Assembly (NCBI GenBank): GCA_910587805.1
Contig: CAJUNM010000006.1
Coordinates: 1-35,726 of the forward strand
From: an uncultured Christensenellaceae bacterium
Lineage (GTDB): Bacteria; Bacillota; Clostridia; Christensenellales; Pumilibacteraceae
DNA length: 35,726 nt
Direction of reading: 5' to 3'
Both the position numbers and the translations under genes were made by a program. Below the pieces are notes generated by a model that made no database searches, was not told the origin of the DNA, and worked only from the letters and a program-made list of their open reading frames with translations. Shown here piece after piece: positions 9,701 through 16,756 of the stretch. Numbering within the stretch: the first letter of the stretch is position 1; each line of letters starts with the position of its first letter.

Positions 9701-9729
9701 ATTATATCACACAACGATCGCTTTTGCAA
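9701..9729 (-). promoter_or_regulatory. Sigma-A promoter of pheST operon
   Basis: The -35 element is TTGCAA (9724-9729), the spacer is 17 bases and the -10 element is a perfect TATAAT (9701-9706). The predicted transcript begins near 9694, a few bases before T-box stem I. Confidence 0.82.
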
Positions 9730-9756
9730 ATATTTTTAAGCGGTTAAAGAAAATTT

Positions 9757-10446
9757 CTATGCCGCAAGATCGAGCATATCGCCTACGCTTACGGCATGTA
9801 AATACGTGGAAGGAACGTCGCCTACTATGATGGTTTCGCTCATAAGCACGCGCGTCGACGTTTTTACGTTTGACTTAAGTCCCGGTACTGCTACGGCTAC
9901 CGAGCCTTGTATGTCGAAATACAAGCGGTGCGAAGTTTGATTGATTCCCGTATCGGTAAATTCCGAAATGATCTGTGTCTGCGTTGAGCCTACGAGATAA
10001 ATTTTGATGTTAATGTTGGGACCTATACCTGTCAACAGCGTTATACCGCTGAGCGAACCTACGGGAATGGTTATCCCGTCCTGACCTGCGGAGTTGATAT
10101 TTTTCTGCGCTTCTATGGTTATAGTGTGTGCCAAACCGTTGATCGCATCGGTGTTTATATCGACGCTTTTTATAGAATTTTTATCGTCGCGCACAATGCT
10201 TATGTAATCGTGAGAGGTGTTTTGACTCATAATATCGAGTACTGACTTACTCACCGCTTCGGTTGCTATAGCGCGGATCTTTTCGCTCGATATAGCTTCG
10301 ATCACGGGATTTACGTTACGCACTACGAAAAAAACAACTCCTGCGATTATCGCCGAAATTATAACAAGCGCAACAATAAGTCCTTTTTTCTTGCTGCGCT
10401 TGCGTATTACTTTGCACTCCTTGTTCACATACGAAATATATGACAT
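9757..10446 (-). CDS. yunB: Sporulation protein YunB
   Basis: This 229-residue protein matches YunB, a sporulation protein. The N-terminal stretch is basic (VIRKRSKKK) and is followed by one membrane segment (about residues 24-44), so the rest probably lies outside the membrane. The long C-terminal domain has the family features IPVGSLSGITLLTGIGPNI and SVAVAVPGLKSNVKTSTRV. It starts 31 bases after spoVAE with no clear ribosome binding site and no terminator between, so read-through from spoVA is likely. In Bacillus subtilis yunB belongs to the mother-cell SigE regulon, so linkage to the forespore spoVA genes is notable. I could not find a convincing SigE promoter in the gap. Confidence 0.85.
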   Translation of the reverse strand: MSYISYVNKECKVIRKRSKKKGLIVALVIISAIIAGVVFFVVRNVNPVIEAISSEKIRAIATEAVSKSVLDIMSQNTSHDYISIVRDDKNSIKSVDINTDAINGLAHTITIEAQKNINSAGQDGITIPVGSLSGITLLTGIGPNINIKIYLVGSTQTQIISEFTDTGINQTSHRLYFDIQGSVAVAVPGLKSNVKTSTRVLMSETIIVGDVPSTYLHAVSVGDMLDLAA

Positions 10447-10477
10447 GACGAGTCGGTTTGTTACAAATTTTGTTAAT

Positions 10478-10861
10478 TTATTTACTTTTCGGATTGAATA
10501 CCAGCGTAACTATATAACTCATCATCACAGCCGCTCCTATTCCGTACGCCGTGCGCACAAGCCCGCCTGAAAATGCGCCGGCAAAGCCTACGGTGCGCGC
10601 CGCTTCTATCGATCCGCGAGCGAGCGATGCGCCGAACCCGACTATGGGCACGCTTATACCCGCCTGACACACTTTGAATATAGGTTCGTATAACCCAACT
10701 GCCTCGAGCGCAATACCTGTCAGCAAAAATATAACGAGAATTCGCGCGGGCGTAAGCTTAGTTCTTACGATCAAAAGTTCCGCTATCGCGCACAGCGCGC
10801 CGCCGACCGCAAACACTATGGCGTAAGTTCCTATCATTTTCCACACTTCGAGCATTGTCAT
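10478..10861 (-). CDS. spoVAE: Stage V sporulation protein AE
   Basis: This 127-residue very hydrophobic protein is SpoVAE, a membrane part of the channel that moves calcium dipicolinate into the forming spore and out on germination. Several membrane helices are visible, for example YAIVFAVGGALCAIAELL and the glycine-rich VPIVGFGASLARG. The frame is open far upstream inside spoVAD. The ATG at 10861 is preferred because AAGGAGG lies nine bases before it and because this gives the family length. A second ATG two codons on is too far from the site. It follows spoVAD by 20 bases. Confidence 0.93.
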   Translation of the reverse strand: MTMLEVWKMIGTYAIVFAVGGALCAIAELLIVRTKLTPARILVIFLLTGIALEAVGLYEPIFKVCQAGISVPIVGFGASLARGSIEAARTVGFAGAFSGGLVRTAYGIGAAVMMSYIVTLVFNPKSK

Positions 10862-10881
10862 AGATTGTTTCCTCCTTGAAT

Positions 10882-11973
10882 TTAATCTTCGTACGCACTT
10901 TCGACGACAACCGCATGCGAAGTGCACGGTATGGTCTCGCCTTGATAGCAGCTTTGCGTGCTCATGAGCGCACCCGTAGCAAGATATGCAACGCGCTTGT
11001 AATCGCCGCTTATCAGTTTGTTCATGATGAACGAATTGAATATCGTAGCGGAGCACGCGCATCCGCTGCCGCCCTGATAGCATTTTTGATTTACGTCGTA
11101 GATCATATTTCCGCAATCTATATAGTTTTGTCCGAGCCTTATGCCGCGGTAGCGCATGAGATCGCGAAGAATATCCGATCCGAGTTTGCCGAGGTCTCCC
11201 GTGATTATAAGATCGAAATCGTCTACGCCGTAATCGGTTTGCGTAAGCAACGTGTATAAAGTGTCCATAGCCGCCGGAGCCATGCTTGCGCCCATATTAT
11301 TGAGATCGTTTATGCCGTAATCGCATATCTTACCCGGCACTGCGCATACGATCTTCGGGAATCTTTCATAGGCTTTATCGTTTCGCGCAACCAACGACGC
11401 AGCCGCGCCCGTAACCGTCCATTGCGCGTACGGCGGTCTCTGACAGCCGTATTCCAACGGGAACCTGAACTGTCGCTCCGCCGTGGCAAAATGACTGCAC
11501 GTTGCGCACAGAACACGCTCGAAATATCCACCGTCCACTATAGTCGCTGCAAGCATGAGACTTTCCGTCATTGTCGAACATGCACCGTAAACCCCGATAT
11601 GCGGTACGCCGATATCGCGCGCGGCATAGCTCGACGTTGTCATTTGGTTGAGAAGATCGCCGGATATAAGAAGATCGATGTCGTCTACGGTGAGGTTCGC
11701 GCTCTGTACCGCGCCGCGCACTGCGGTATCGAACATGCGTATCTCGGCACGCTCGAAAGTTTTTTCGCCGAGCTTGTCGTTGTTTTCGCAACGGTCGAAA
11801 AATCTGCCGAGCGGTCCCTTGGACTCTTTTTCGCCTACTACGCTCATTTTGCCTATTATGCGCGGAGTGTTATTGAACCTTATTATGCGGTTACGCGTAT
11901 CGCTCTCTATCTCGCCGAAATCAAGTTCTTGCGCGTCTTTTTTATAATCGCGAAATCTGTTCTTTGTTTTCAT
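10882..11973 (-). CDS. spoVAD: Stage V sporulation protein AD
   Basis: This 363-residue soluble protein has a thiolase-like fold. SpoVAD binds dipicolinic acid and works with the SpoVA membrane proteins. Visible family features include LLISGDLLNQMTTSSYAARD, the cysteine-bearing GVYGACSTMTESLMLAA that corresponds to the thiolase nucleophile region, and a glycine-rich GGSGCACSA near the C-terminus. Its N-terminal stretch is charged. The ATG lies one base after the spoVAC stop, so translation is coupled. Length is close to that of other Clostridia SpoVAD proteins. Confidence 0.95.
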   Translation of the reverse strand: MKTKNRFRDYKKDAQELDFGEIESDTRNRIIRFNNTPRIIGKMSVVGEKESKGPLGRFFDRCENNDKLGEKTFERAEIRMFDTAVRGAVQSANLTVDDIDLLISGDLLNQMTTSSYAARDIGVPHIGVYGACSTMTESLMLAATIVDGGYFERVLCATCSHFATAERQFRFPLEYGCQRPPYAQWTVTGAAASLVARNDKAYERFPKIVCAVPGKICDYGINDLNNMGASMAPAAMDTLYTLLTQTDYGVDDFDLIITGDLGKLGSDILRDLMRYRGIRLGQNYIDCGNMIYDVNQKCYQGGSGCACSATIFNSFIMNKLISGDYKRVAYLATGALMSTQSCYQGETIPCTSHAVVVESAYED

Positions 11974-11974
11974 A

Positions 11975-12448
11975 TCAATACATCCCGAGTATCCACAAAT
12001 TTATAAGCCCCGCGACCGTCGACCAAACGATGCCGTTTACCACGACGGGTCCTACGATCGTGAATAGCTTGGTGCTCGTTCCGAATATAAGCCCTTCCGT
12101 TTTAAACTCCATCGACGCGCTCGCCATTGCGTTGGCAAAACCGGTAATGGGCAAAAACGAGCCTGCGCCGCCTTGTCTTGCGATAACATCGTAAAACCCA
12201 AGCCCCGTAAACAAGATCGCAACGGAAACGAGTATCATCGACGTGATATTGGCTACCATATCGGTTGCCATGGAAGGCGCGATCAGTTTGATTATATCGC
12301 CTATACCTTGCCCTATCAAGCAAGTTAAACCGCCTATCCAAAAGCTGTGCCACAGCGCTTTCGGAATGCTCGTCATGGGCGTGACGGTGTTGATATAGTT
12401 GTTGTACTTTTCGTTGCGTTGCTTTAACGCGTTTGATTTTTGCGACAC
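11975..12448 (-). CDS. spoVAC: Stage V sporulation protein AC
   Basis: This 157-residue membrane protein is SpoVAC, described in Bacillus as a mechanosensitive channel component for dipicolinate release. A short charged N-terminus is followed by four or so membrane helices, including HSFWIGGLTCLIGQGIGDII and ILVSVAILFTGLGFYDVIA. The start codon is GTG (12446-12448), supported by GAGGTG about six bases upstream. It is the first gene of the spoVAC-AD-AE-yunB cluster. No spoVAA or spoVAB is present, matching the minimal set known from many Clostridia. Confidence 0.94.
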   Translation of the reverse strand: MSQKSNALKQRNEKYNNYINTVTPMTSIPKALWHSFWIGGLTCLIGQGIGDIIKLIAPSMATDMVANITSMILVSVAILFTGLGFYDVIARQGGAGSFLPITGFANAMASASMEFKTEGLIFGTSTKLFTIVGPVVVNGIVWSTVAGLINLWILGMY

Positions 12449-12552
12449 AATTCACCTCTTTCGTGACTGAAGTCCGCTTGTTCGTTAACTACCGATTCGC
12501 GCTCGGTAACGTCGACAAGTCCTTCGCCTACAACGGATTTGATTTTGTTCAT
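12424..12552 (-). CDS. Possible small leader ORF before spoVAC
   Basis: A 42-codon frame begins with ATG at 12552 and ends 25 bases inside spoVAC, in another frame. It would encode a charged peptide starting MNKIKSVVGEGLVDVTERES. It has no clear ribosome binding site. The predicted start of the spoVA transcript falls at or beside its ATG, so if real it would be nearly leaderless. I do not recognise it. It may be only the untranslated spoVAC leader read by chance. Confidence 0.22.
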   Translation of the reverse strand: MNKIKSVVGEGLVDVTERESVVNEQADFSHERGELCRKNQTR

Positions 12553-12557
12553 ATCGG

Positions 12558-12587
12558 TAATTTGTCTAAATAGCAAAAAAAATATGC
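12558..12587 (-). promoter_or_regulatory. Candidate SigG promoter of spoVA operon
   Basis: On the minus strand GCATA (12583-12587), an 18-base spacer and CAAATTA (12558-12564) match the Bacillus SigG consensus GHATR-N18-CATWHTA, with one mismatch in the -10. spoVA genes are SigG-dependent in Bacillus. The -35 lies within the 5' arm (top-strand order) of the sigF terminator stem. No sigma-A promoter is visible here. Confidence 0.6.
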
Positions 12588-12605
12588 GTTTCGTAAAACG
12601 CATAT
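12574..12605 (-). terminator. Terminator of spoIIAA-spoIIAB-sigF
   Basis: A perfect 10-base stem ATATGCGTTT/AAACGCATAT (12582-12605) with a four-base loop is followed on the minus strand by a run of eight or more T. It lies 11 bases after the sigF stop. Confidence 0.9.
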
Positions 12606-12615
12606 CGTTTGTCGG

Positions 12616-13335
12616 CTATTTTTCGGCGAATTTTTCACGTATACCCGTTAAAATTTTGTTTTCGAGCCGTGAAACCTGTACTTGCGAAACGTTTAGTACG
12701 CGCGCCACTTCCGACTGTGTTTTATCGGCAAAATACCTCAATAAAATTATCTTTCTGTCGCGTTCCGCGAGCGTGCCTATTATCTGCTTTATCATCATTT
12801 TATCCAATTTTTCGTCGTCGTTTTCGCTTGTGCACAGTTTGTCTATCAGCGTGCGCGCGTTTTCGTCGTCGTTGCGGCTGTAAATGGACAGCGGATACTT
12901 TTTGGAATCCATCGTGAACACGACGTCTTGCGCGTCCATTCCGAATGCCTTTGCTATTGTTTCGACCGTAGGCGATTCGCCGTGTTCGGTTTTGTATTCC
13001 TCGATATAGCGCGTTATTTTGATCGCCGTGGACTTTGTTCCGCGCGAAACTTTTACGGGTCCGTCGTCACGCAAGAAACGCTTTACTTCGCCCGCAATCA
13101 TGGGCACGGCATACGTAGAAAACCGCACTTCGTACTGTGCGGAAAAATTCTTTATGGCTTTGATAAACCCGACGCAGCCCAATTGATACAAATCGTCATA
13201 ATCGACGCCCTTATTTTTGTAACGGCGTATTACGGATTTTATCAGCGGCGAGTTTTTTTCGAGCAACGCTTCGCTTGCGACATTATCGCCGTGCTGAGCG
13301 CACTCTATCAGTCGCAATGTTTCTTCTTGTTCCAA
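12616..13335 (-). CDS. sigF: Forespore sigma factor SigF
   Basis: This 239-residue sigma-70 family protein is the first forespore-specific sigma factor. Region 2 contains DYDDLYQLGCVGFIKAIKNF, typical of sporulation sigma factors. The stretch RFSTYAVPMIAGEVKRFLRD follows, and region 4 has a helix-turn-helix near QSEVARVLNVSQVQVSRLE. The start is TTG (13333-13335), placed just after GGTGGAG. No other start fits before the first conserved segment. The gene overlaps the end of spoIIAB by 28 bases, as expected for coupled synthesis of a sigma factor and its inhibitor. The order spoIIAA-spoIIAB-sigF distinguishes SigF from SigG. Confidence 0.96.
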   Translation of the reverse strand: MEQEETLRLIECAQHGDNVASEALLEKNSPLIKSVIRRYKNKGVDYDDLYQLGCVGFIKAIKNFSAQYEVRFSTYAVPMIAGEVKRFLRDDGPVKVSRGTKSTAIKITRYIEEYKTEHGESPTVETIAKAFGMDAQDVVFTMDSKKYPLSIYSRNDDENARTLIDKLCTSENDDEKLDKMMIKQIIGTLAERDRKIILLRYFADKTQSEVARVLNVSQVQVSRLENKILTGIREKFAEK

Positions 13336-13763
13336 TCTCCACCTCTAATCGTCTTGGTCATCAGAACAACCGTGCCGCGAGGCTCATTGTGTTCCACGCG
13401 CAACGTGTCCATAAACGACTCCATCACGGTGAAACCCATGCCGCTCCGTTCTTGCTCGGGCTTGCTCGTATAGAACGGCTGTAAAGCGTTGTCGATATTT
13501 TCAATGCCTACACCCGTATCCGAAATGACGATATGTACGGTGTCGTTTTCGAGAGTTGTTTTGATCGTGACGAGATCGTCCGCCGCGCCGTTCGGGTATG
13601 CGTGGACGATACAGTTGGTGACTGCCTCGGAGACCGCTGTTTTTATATCGTTTATCTGATCGATAGTGGGATCGAGGTCGACGCAAAACGCCGCAACGGC
13701 GTTGCGAGCGAACGCCTCGTTTACCGAAATAGCGTTAAAAGTCAAAGTCATTTCATTTTTCAT
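13308..13763 (-). CDS. spoIIAB: Anti-sigma F factor / kinase SpoIIAB
   Basis: This 151-residue GHKL-type ATPase holds SigF inactive and phosphorylates SpoIIAA. The N box is EAVTNCIVHAYP (residues 46-57). The G1 box is DTGVGI (82-87), and the G2 region is ERSGMGFTVMESFMD (from about 105). It starts one base after the spoIIAA stop and overlaps sigF by 28 bases. All ATP-binding boxes appear intact. Confidence 0.96.
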   Translation of the reverse strand: MKNEMTLTFNAISVNEAFARNAVAAFCVDLDPTIDQINDIKTAVSEAVTNCIVHAYPNGAADDLVTIKTTLENDTVHIVISDTGVGIENIDNALQPFYTSKPEQERSGMGFTVMESFMDTLRVEHNEPRGTVVLMTKTIRGGDWNKKKHCD

Positions 13764-13764
13764 G

Positions 13765-14073
13765 TCATACCGCCTTAATCATAATCTCGTACATTCCCGA
13801 CAACCCTAATATCCTATCTACGATAGGCGTCGGCGATTGGATATATATCGGTATACCTCGCGGCTTTAACCGCTTATAACGTCCGATAAGCACGCCGATA
13901 CCCGTCGAGTCCATAAAAGATAAGCTCGACATGTCGATGTACAGTTTTTTGATTTCGTCATCGTCGATAAGTCCGTCGAGGACGATGCGAACGTACGAGC
14001 CTGTAAGCTCGTCGAGTTCTCCGAATAGCTTTACGTGCAGCTCGTCGGATTTTTTGTAATGCTCGATTTTCAT
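13765..14073 (-). CDS. spoIIAA: Anti-anti-sigma factor SpoIIAA
   Basis: This 102-residue STAS-domain protein frees SigF by binding SpoIIAB when unphosphorylated. The phosphorylation loop reads SLSFMDSTGIGVLIGRYK, with the target serine at residue 56. The ATG has a GGAGAG site nine bases upstream. It is the first gene of the sigF operon. A SigH promoter, expected from Bacillus, was not convincing in the 110 bases before it. Confidence 0.95.
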   Translation of the reverse strand: MKIEHYKKSDELHVKLFGELDELTGSYVRIVLDGLIDDDEIKKLYIDMSSLSFMDSTGIGVLIGRYKRLKPRGIPIYIQSPTPIVDRILGLSGMYEIMIKAV

Positions 14074-14183
14074 GATCTACTCTCCGATGTGTGCCTCGAT
14101 CTTTAGAATAACAAAAATAATACGCTTGATTTTGAACGAAATTGTCGCATTTGCGCGATAATCGACGAAATAATCGGGCACGC

Positions 14184-14217
14184 AAAAAGCGACCCGATAA
14201 TATGATCGAGTCGCTTT
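14184..14217 (-). terminator. Terminator of rny
   Basis: A 13-base stem AAAGCGACTCGAT/ATCGGGTCGCTTT (one U-G pair) with a six-base loop (14199-14204) runs into a T tract on the minus strand, 18 bases after the rny stop. It separates rny from the spoIIA operon. Confidence 0.88.
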
Positions 14218-14235
14218 ACGGCAGCATATTAAAAT

Positions 14236-15825
14236 TTATTTCGCATATTCGACCGCGCGAGTTTCGCGAATAACGTTGACCTTTATCTGTCCGGGATACT
14301 GCATATCCTGTTCGATCTGCTTGGCGATCTCTTTTGACATATACATCGCTTTTACGTCGTCGATTACTTCGGGCTTGACGATGATACGCACTTCGCGTCC
14401 GGCTTGAACGGCAAACGCCTTTTCTACGCCTTCGTAACCGTTTGCAATCTCCTCGAGTTTTTCCAAGCGTTTTACATAGTTATCGAGCGATTCGCGGCGC
14501 GCACCGGGGCGTGCGCCCGAAATTGCGTCCGCGCATTGAACTATCACGGCTTCGATCGTCTCGGGTTCAACGTCGTTGTGGTGTGCAGCTATGCAATGCA
14601 CAACGCCCTTGGCTTCTTTATATTTTTTTGCAACGTCAACGCCTATCGATACGTGCGTGCCTTCGATCTCGTGATCGAGCGCTTTACCGATATCGTGCAA
14701 TAATCCTGCGCGTTTGCAAAGCGCAACGTCCGCGCCGAGTTCGGCAGCCATGATGCCCGCAAGATGCGAGACTTCTATGGAATGTCGCAACACGTTTTGC
14801 CCGTAGCTTGTGCGGAAACGCAATCTGCCGAGTATGCGAACAAGCTCGTTATTCAATCCGAACACGCCCGTTTCGTACATGGCGTTCTCGCCCGCTTCCT
14901 TGACTTTTACGTCTACTTCCTTGCGGGCTTTTTCCACAAGATCTTCGATTCTGCCTGGATGTATTCTGCCGTCGCCGATAAGCCGTTCGAGCGCGATTCG
15001 CGCTATCTCGCGACGGATCGGATCGAAACATGAAAGCACAACCGCTTCGGGAGTGTCGTCGATTATAAGATCGCAGCCGGTAGCTGTTTCAAGCGCTCGA
15101 ATATTTCTGCCCTCTCTGCCGATAATGCGCCCTTTCATTTCGTCGTTGGGCAGCGGCACGGTAGATACCGTGATCTCTGCGCTATGATCGACGGCACAGC
15201 GTTGAACCGCGAGCGAGACTATTTTTTGCGCGCGTTTATCCGCTTCTTCTTTCGCTTCCGCGTCGATCTCTCGCACCATTTTTGCCGCGTCGTGTTTGGC
15301 TTCGTCGCGAATGGCGTCAATCAATCTGTTTTTCGCTTCTTCTTTGGAAAGCTGCGCAACGTGCTGTATTTCGTCCAAAATCTTATTGTTTGCGTTTTGA
15401 AGCTCCGATTTGAGCTTGTCCGCCTCTGCGTGCTTTTGTGCGAGCGACGCTTTTTGATTGTCGAGATCGTCCGATTTTTTGTCGAGAGACTGCTCTTTTT
15501 TATCGAGCGTTTCCTCGCGTTGGATCAGGCGTTGTTCCGTCCTCGAAAGCATAGACTGCTTGTCGCGAGCCTCTTTTTCCAATTCGGCGCGTTCTTTATC
15601 GAGCTGTTCCTTTGCTTCTTTAGCGGCATTCTTGCGCATTTCTTTTACTTCGTTTACGGCGTCTTCGACCATCTTGTTTGCTGTTTTCTGCGCCGCGCCG
15701 AGCTTTTTGTCTTGAAGTTTTTTGTAAACAAATATGCCGACCGTAACGCCTGCTACGGCAGTCACTATGGGCAAAACAACGCACAAAGCAATCAAAGTTT
15801 CCGTAATTGCAGAAACTAATGTCAT
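14236..15825 (-). CDS. rny: Ribonuclease Y
   Basis: This 529-residue membrane-anchored endoribonuclease starts mRNA decay in many Bacillota. An N-terminal membrane helix (about residues 10-33) is followed by a long charged coiled coil. Next come a KH RNA-binding domain (MKGRIIGREGRNIRALE) and an HD phosphohydrolase domain (GLLHDIGKALDHEIEGTH, then AAHHND). The ATG at 15825 is preferred over an in-frame start 19 codons upstream. It has AAGGAGG just before it and gives the family N-terminus. The gene is monocistronic, with its own promoter and terminator. Length is normal. Confidence 0.96.
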   Translation of the reverse strand: MTLVSAITETLIALCVVLPIVTAVAGVTVGIFVYKKLQDKKLGAAQKTANKMVEDAVNEVKEMRKNAAKEAKEQLDKERAELEKEARDKQSMLSRTEQRLIQREETLDKKEQSLDKKSDDLDNQKASLAQKHAEADKLKSELQNANNKILDEIQHVAQLSKEEAKNRLIDAIRDEAKHDAAKMVREIDAEAKEEADKRAQKIVSLAVQRCAVDHSAEITVSTVPLPNDEMKGRIIGREGRNIRALETATGCDLIIDDTPEAVVLSCFDPIRREIARIALERLIGDGRIHPGRIEDLVEKARKEVDVKVKEAGENAMYETGVFGLNNELVRILGRLRFRTSYGQNVLRHSIEVSHLAGIMAAELGADVALCKRAGLLHDIGKALDHEIEGTHVSIGVDVAKKYKEAKGVVHCIAAHHNDVEPETIEAVIVQCADAISGARPGARRESLDNYVKRLEKLEEIANGYEGVEKAFAVQAGREVRIIVKPEVIDDVKAMYMSKEIAKQIEQDMQYPGQIKVNVIRETRAVEYAK

Positions 15826-15858
15826 AGAATCCTCCTTGTAGTTTATATATATTGACAC

Positions 15859-15877
15859 TTCGAGCCGATTGCTCGAA
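15859..15877 (-). other. Hairpin in the rny 5' leader
   Basis: A perfect seven-base stem TTCGAGC/GCTCGAA with a five-base loop lies in the roughly 115-base untranslated leader of rny, about 35 bases before the start codon. It has no T tract and is not a terminator. Whether it affects mRNA stability is unknown. Confidence 0.4.
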
Positions 15878-15946
15878 TGCAATTCTTAATAGGTATCCTG
15901 ATCCGTCGCGGCAAGCGCAACCGTATGCGAAAAAGTAACCTTTAAT

Positions 15947-15975
15947 ATTGTACCACATGCGAAAACTATAGTCAA
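15947..15975 (-). promoter_or_regulatory. Sigma-A promoter of rny
   Basis: TTGACT (15970-15975), a 17-base spacer and TACAAT (15947-15952) form a near-consensus promoter. The predicted transcript begins near 15940, leaving a leader of about 115 bases. Confidence 0.85.
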
Positions 15976-16012
15976 GTTAATTCGCAAAATTCGGAAATTA
16001 AATATACTGCGG

Positions 16013-16756
16013 TCATTTGCGAAAATTGCGTATGCTCCGAGTTTGCTTGTCCGTTAAAGGTTTTTCCGAAACAGACGCGAACGTCAAAACGTACACCGAC
16101 TTCGCACCCGCGCGCTTTAAAACTTTTGCACATTCGTTTGCGGTAGAACCCGTCGTCATAACGTCGTCTATCAGCACAACGCGTTCGGGCGGCTTTTCGC
16201 AAATCGCGAACGAATCTTTTAGATTGTTTTCACGCTCGGCGCGCGACGATCTCGCTTGGTTCGGCGTGGGTTTGATCTTCTCGATCAGCTTTATACACGG
16301 TTTTGTCGTCATTTCGGACAATGCCGCCGCAAGTAATTCCGCTTGATTGTACCCGCGGCGTTTAAGCCGCTTTTTATGAATGGGAACAAACGTAAAACAA
16401 TCGAATTTCCAATCGGTTGCAACGAGTGTGTCGAGCAAGTATTCGCTCAACGGTTCTGCCAAATATTTCGCATCGCCGTACTTGAAACGTTGAATTATCT
16501 TGCTTGCGCATCCGTCGTAAACAACGGACGAACGCGCCTCGTCGAAATGTAAGTTGGGATTTGCGCATTCTCCGCAATATTCGCCTATGCCGACTTTGTG
16601 TCTGCCGCAACGCGCGCAATAATTGCTGTTCAGATCGAACGAGCACTTATCGCAAACGCCGTAGCGGTTAGGCGTTATCTCGTTTCCGCACACGATACAC
16701 TTTATATCGGACGGAAACAATATCTGCATTATTTCGTTAAATACGGTCCTGTTCAA
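16013..16756 (-). CDS. comFC: ComF family phosphoribosyltransferase-like protein
   Basis: This 247-residue protein has the ComFC layout. An N-terminal zinc-binding region has paired cysteines at residues 20/23, 35/38, 47/50 and 61/64. A type I phosphoribosyltransferase domain follows, with the PRPP loop VVLIDDVMTTGST. In Bacillus ComFC aids DNA uptake during competence, but many non-competent Clostridia also carry it. The longest start is TTG at 16756, overlapping the ackA stop as TTGA. An ATG nine codons later (16729) is an alternative, and neither has a strong ribosome binding site. The two downstream zinc ligand pairs do not depend on this choice. Confidence 0.88.
   Translation of the reverse strand: MNRTVFNEIMQILFPSDIKCIVCGNEITPNRYGVCDKCSFDLNSNYCARCGRHKVGIGEYCGECANPNLHFDEARSSVVYDGCASKIIQRFKYGDAKYLAEPLSEYLLDTLVATDWKFDCFTFVPIHKKRLKRRGYNQAELLAAALSEMTTKPCIKLIEKIKPTPNQARSSRAERENNLKDSFAICEKPPERVVLIDDVMTTGSTANECAKVLKRAGAKSVYVLTFASVSEKPLTDKQTRSIRNFRK

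Noticed and set aside
14074..14183. SigH promoter expected before spoIIAA
   Set aside because: No AGGA/GAAT pair at proper spacing is visible. Weak TATTAT-like boxes lack a convincing -35.
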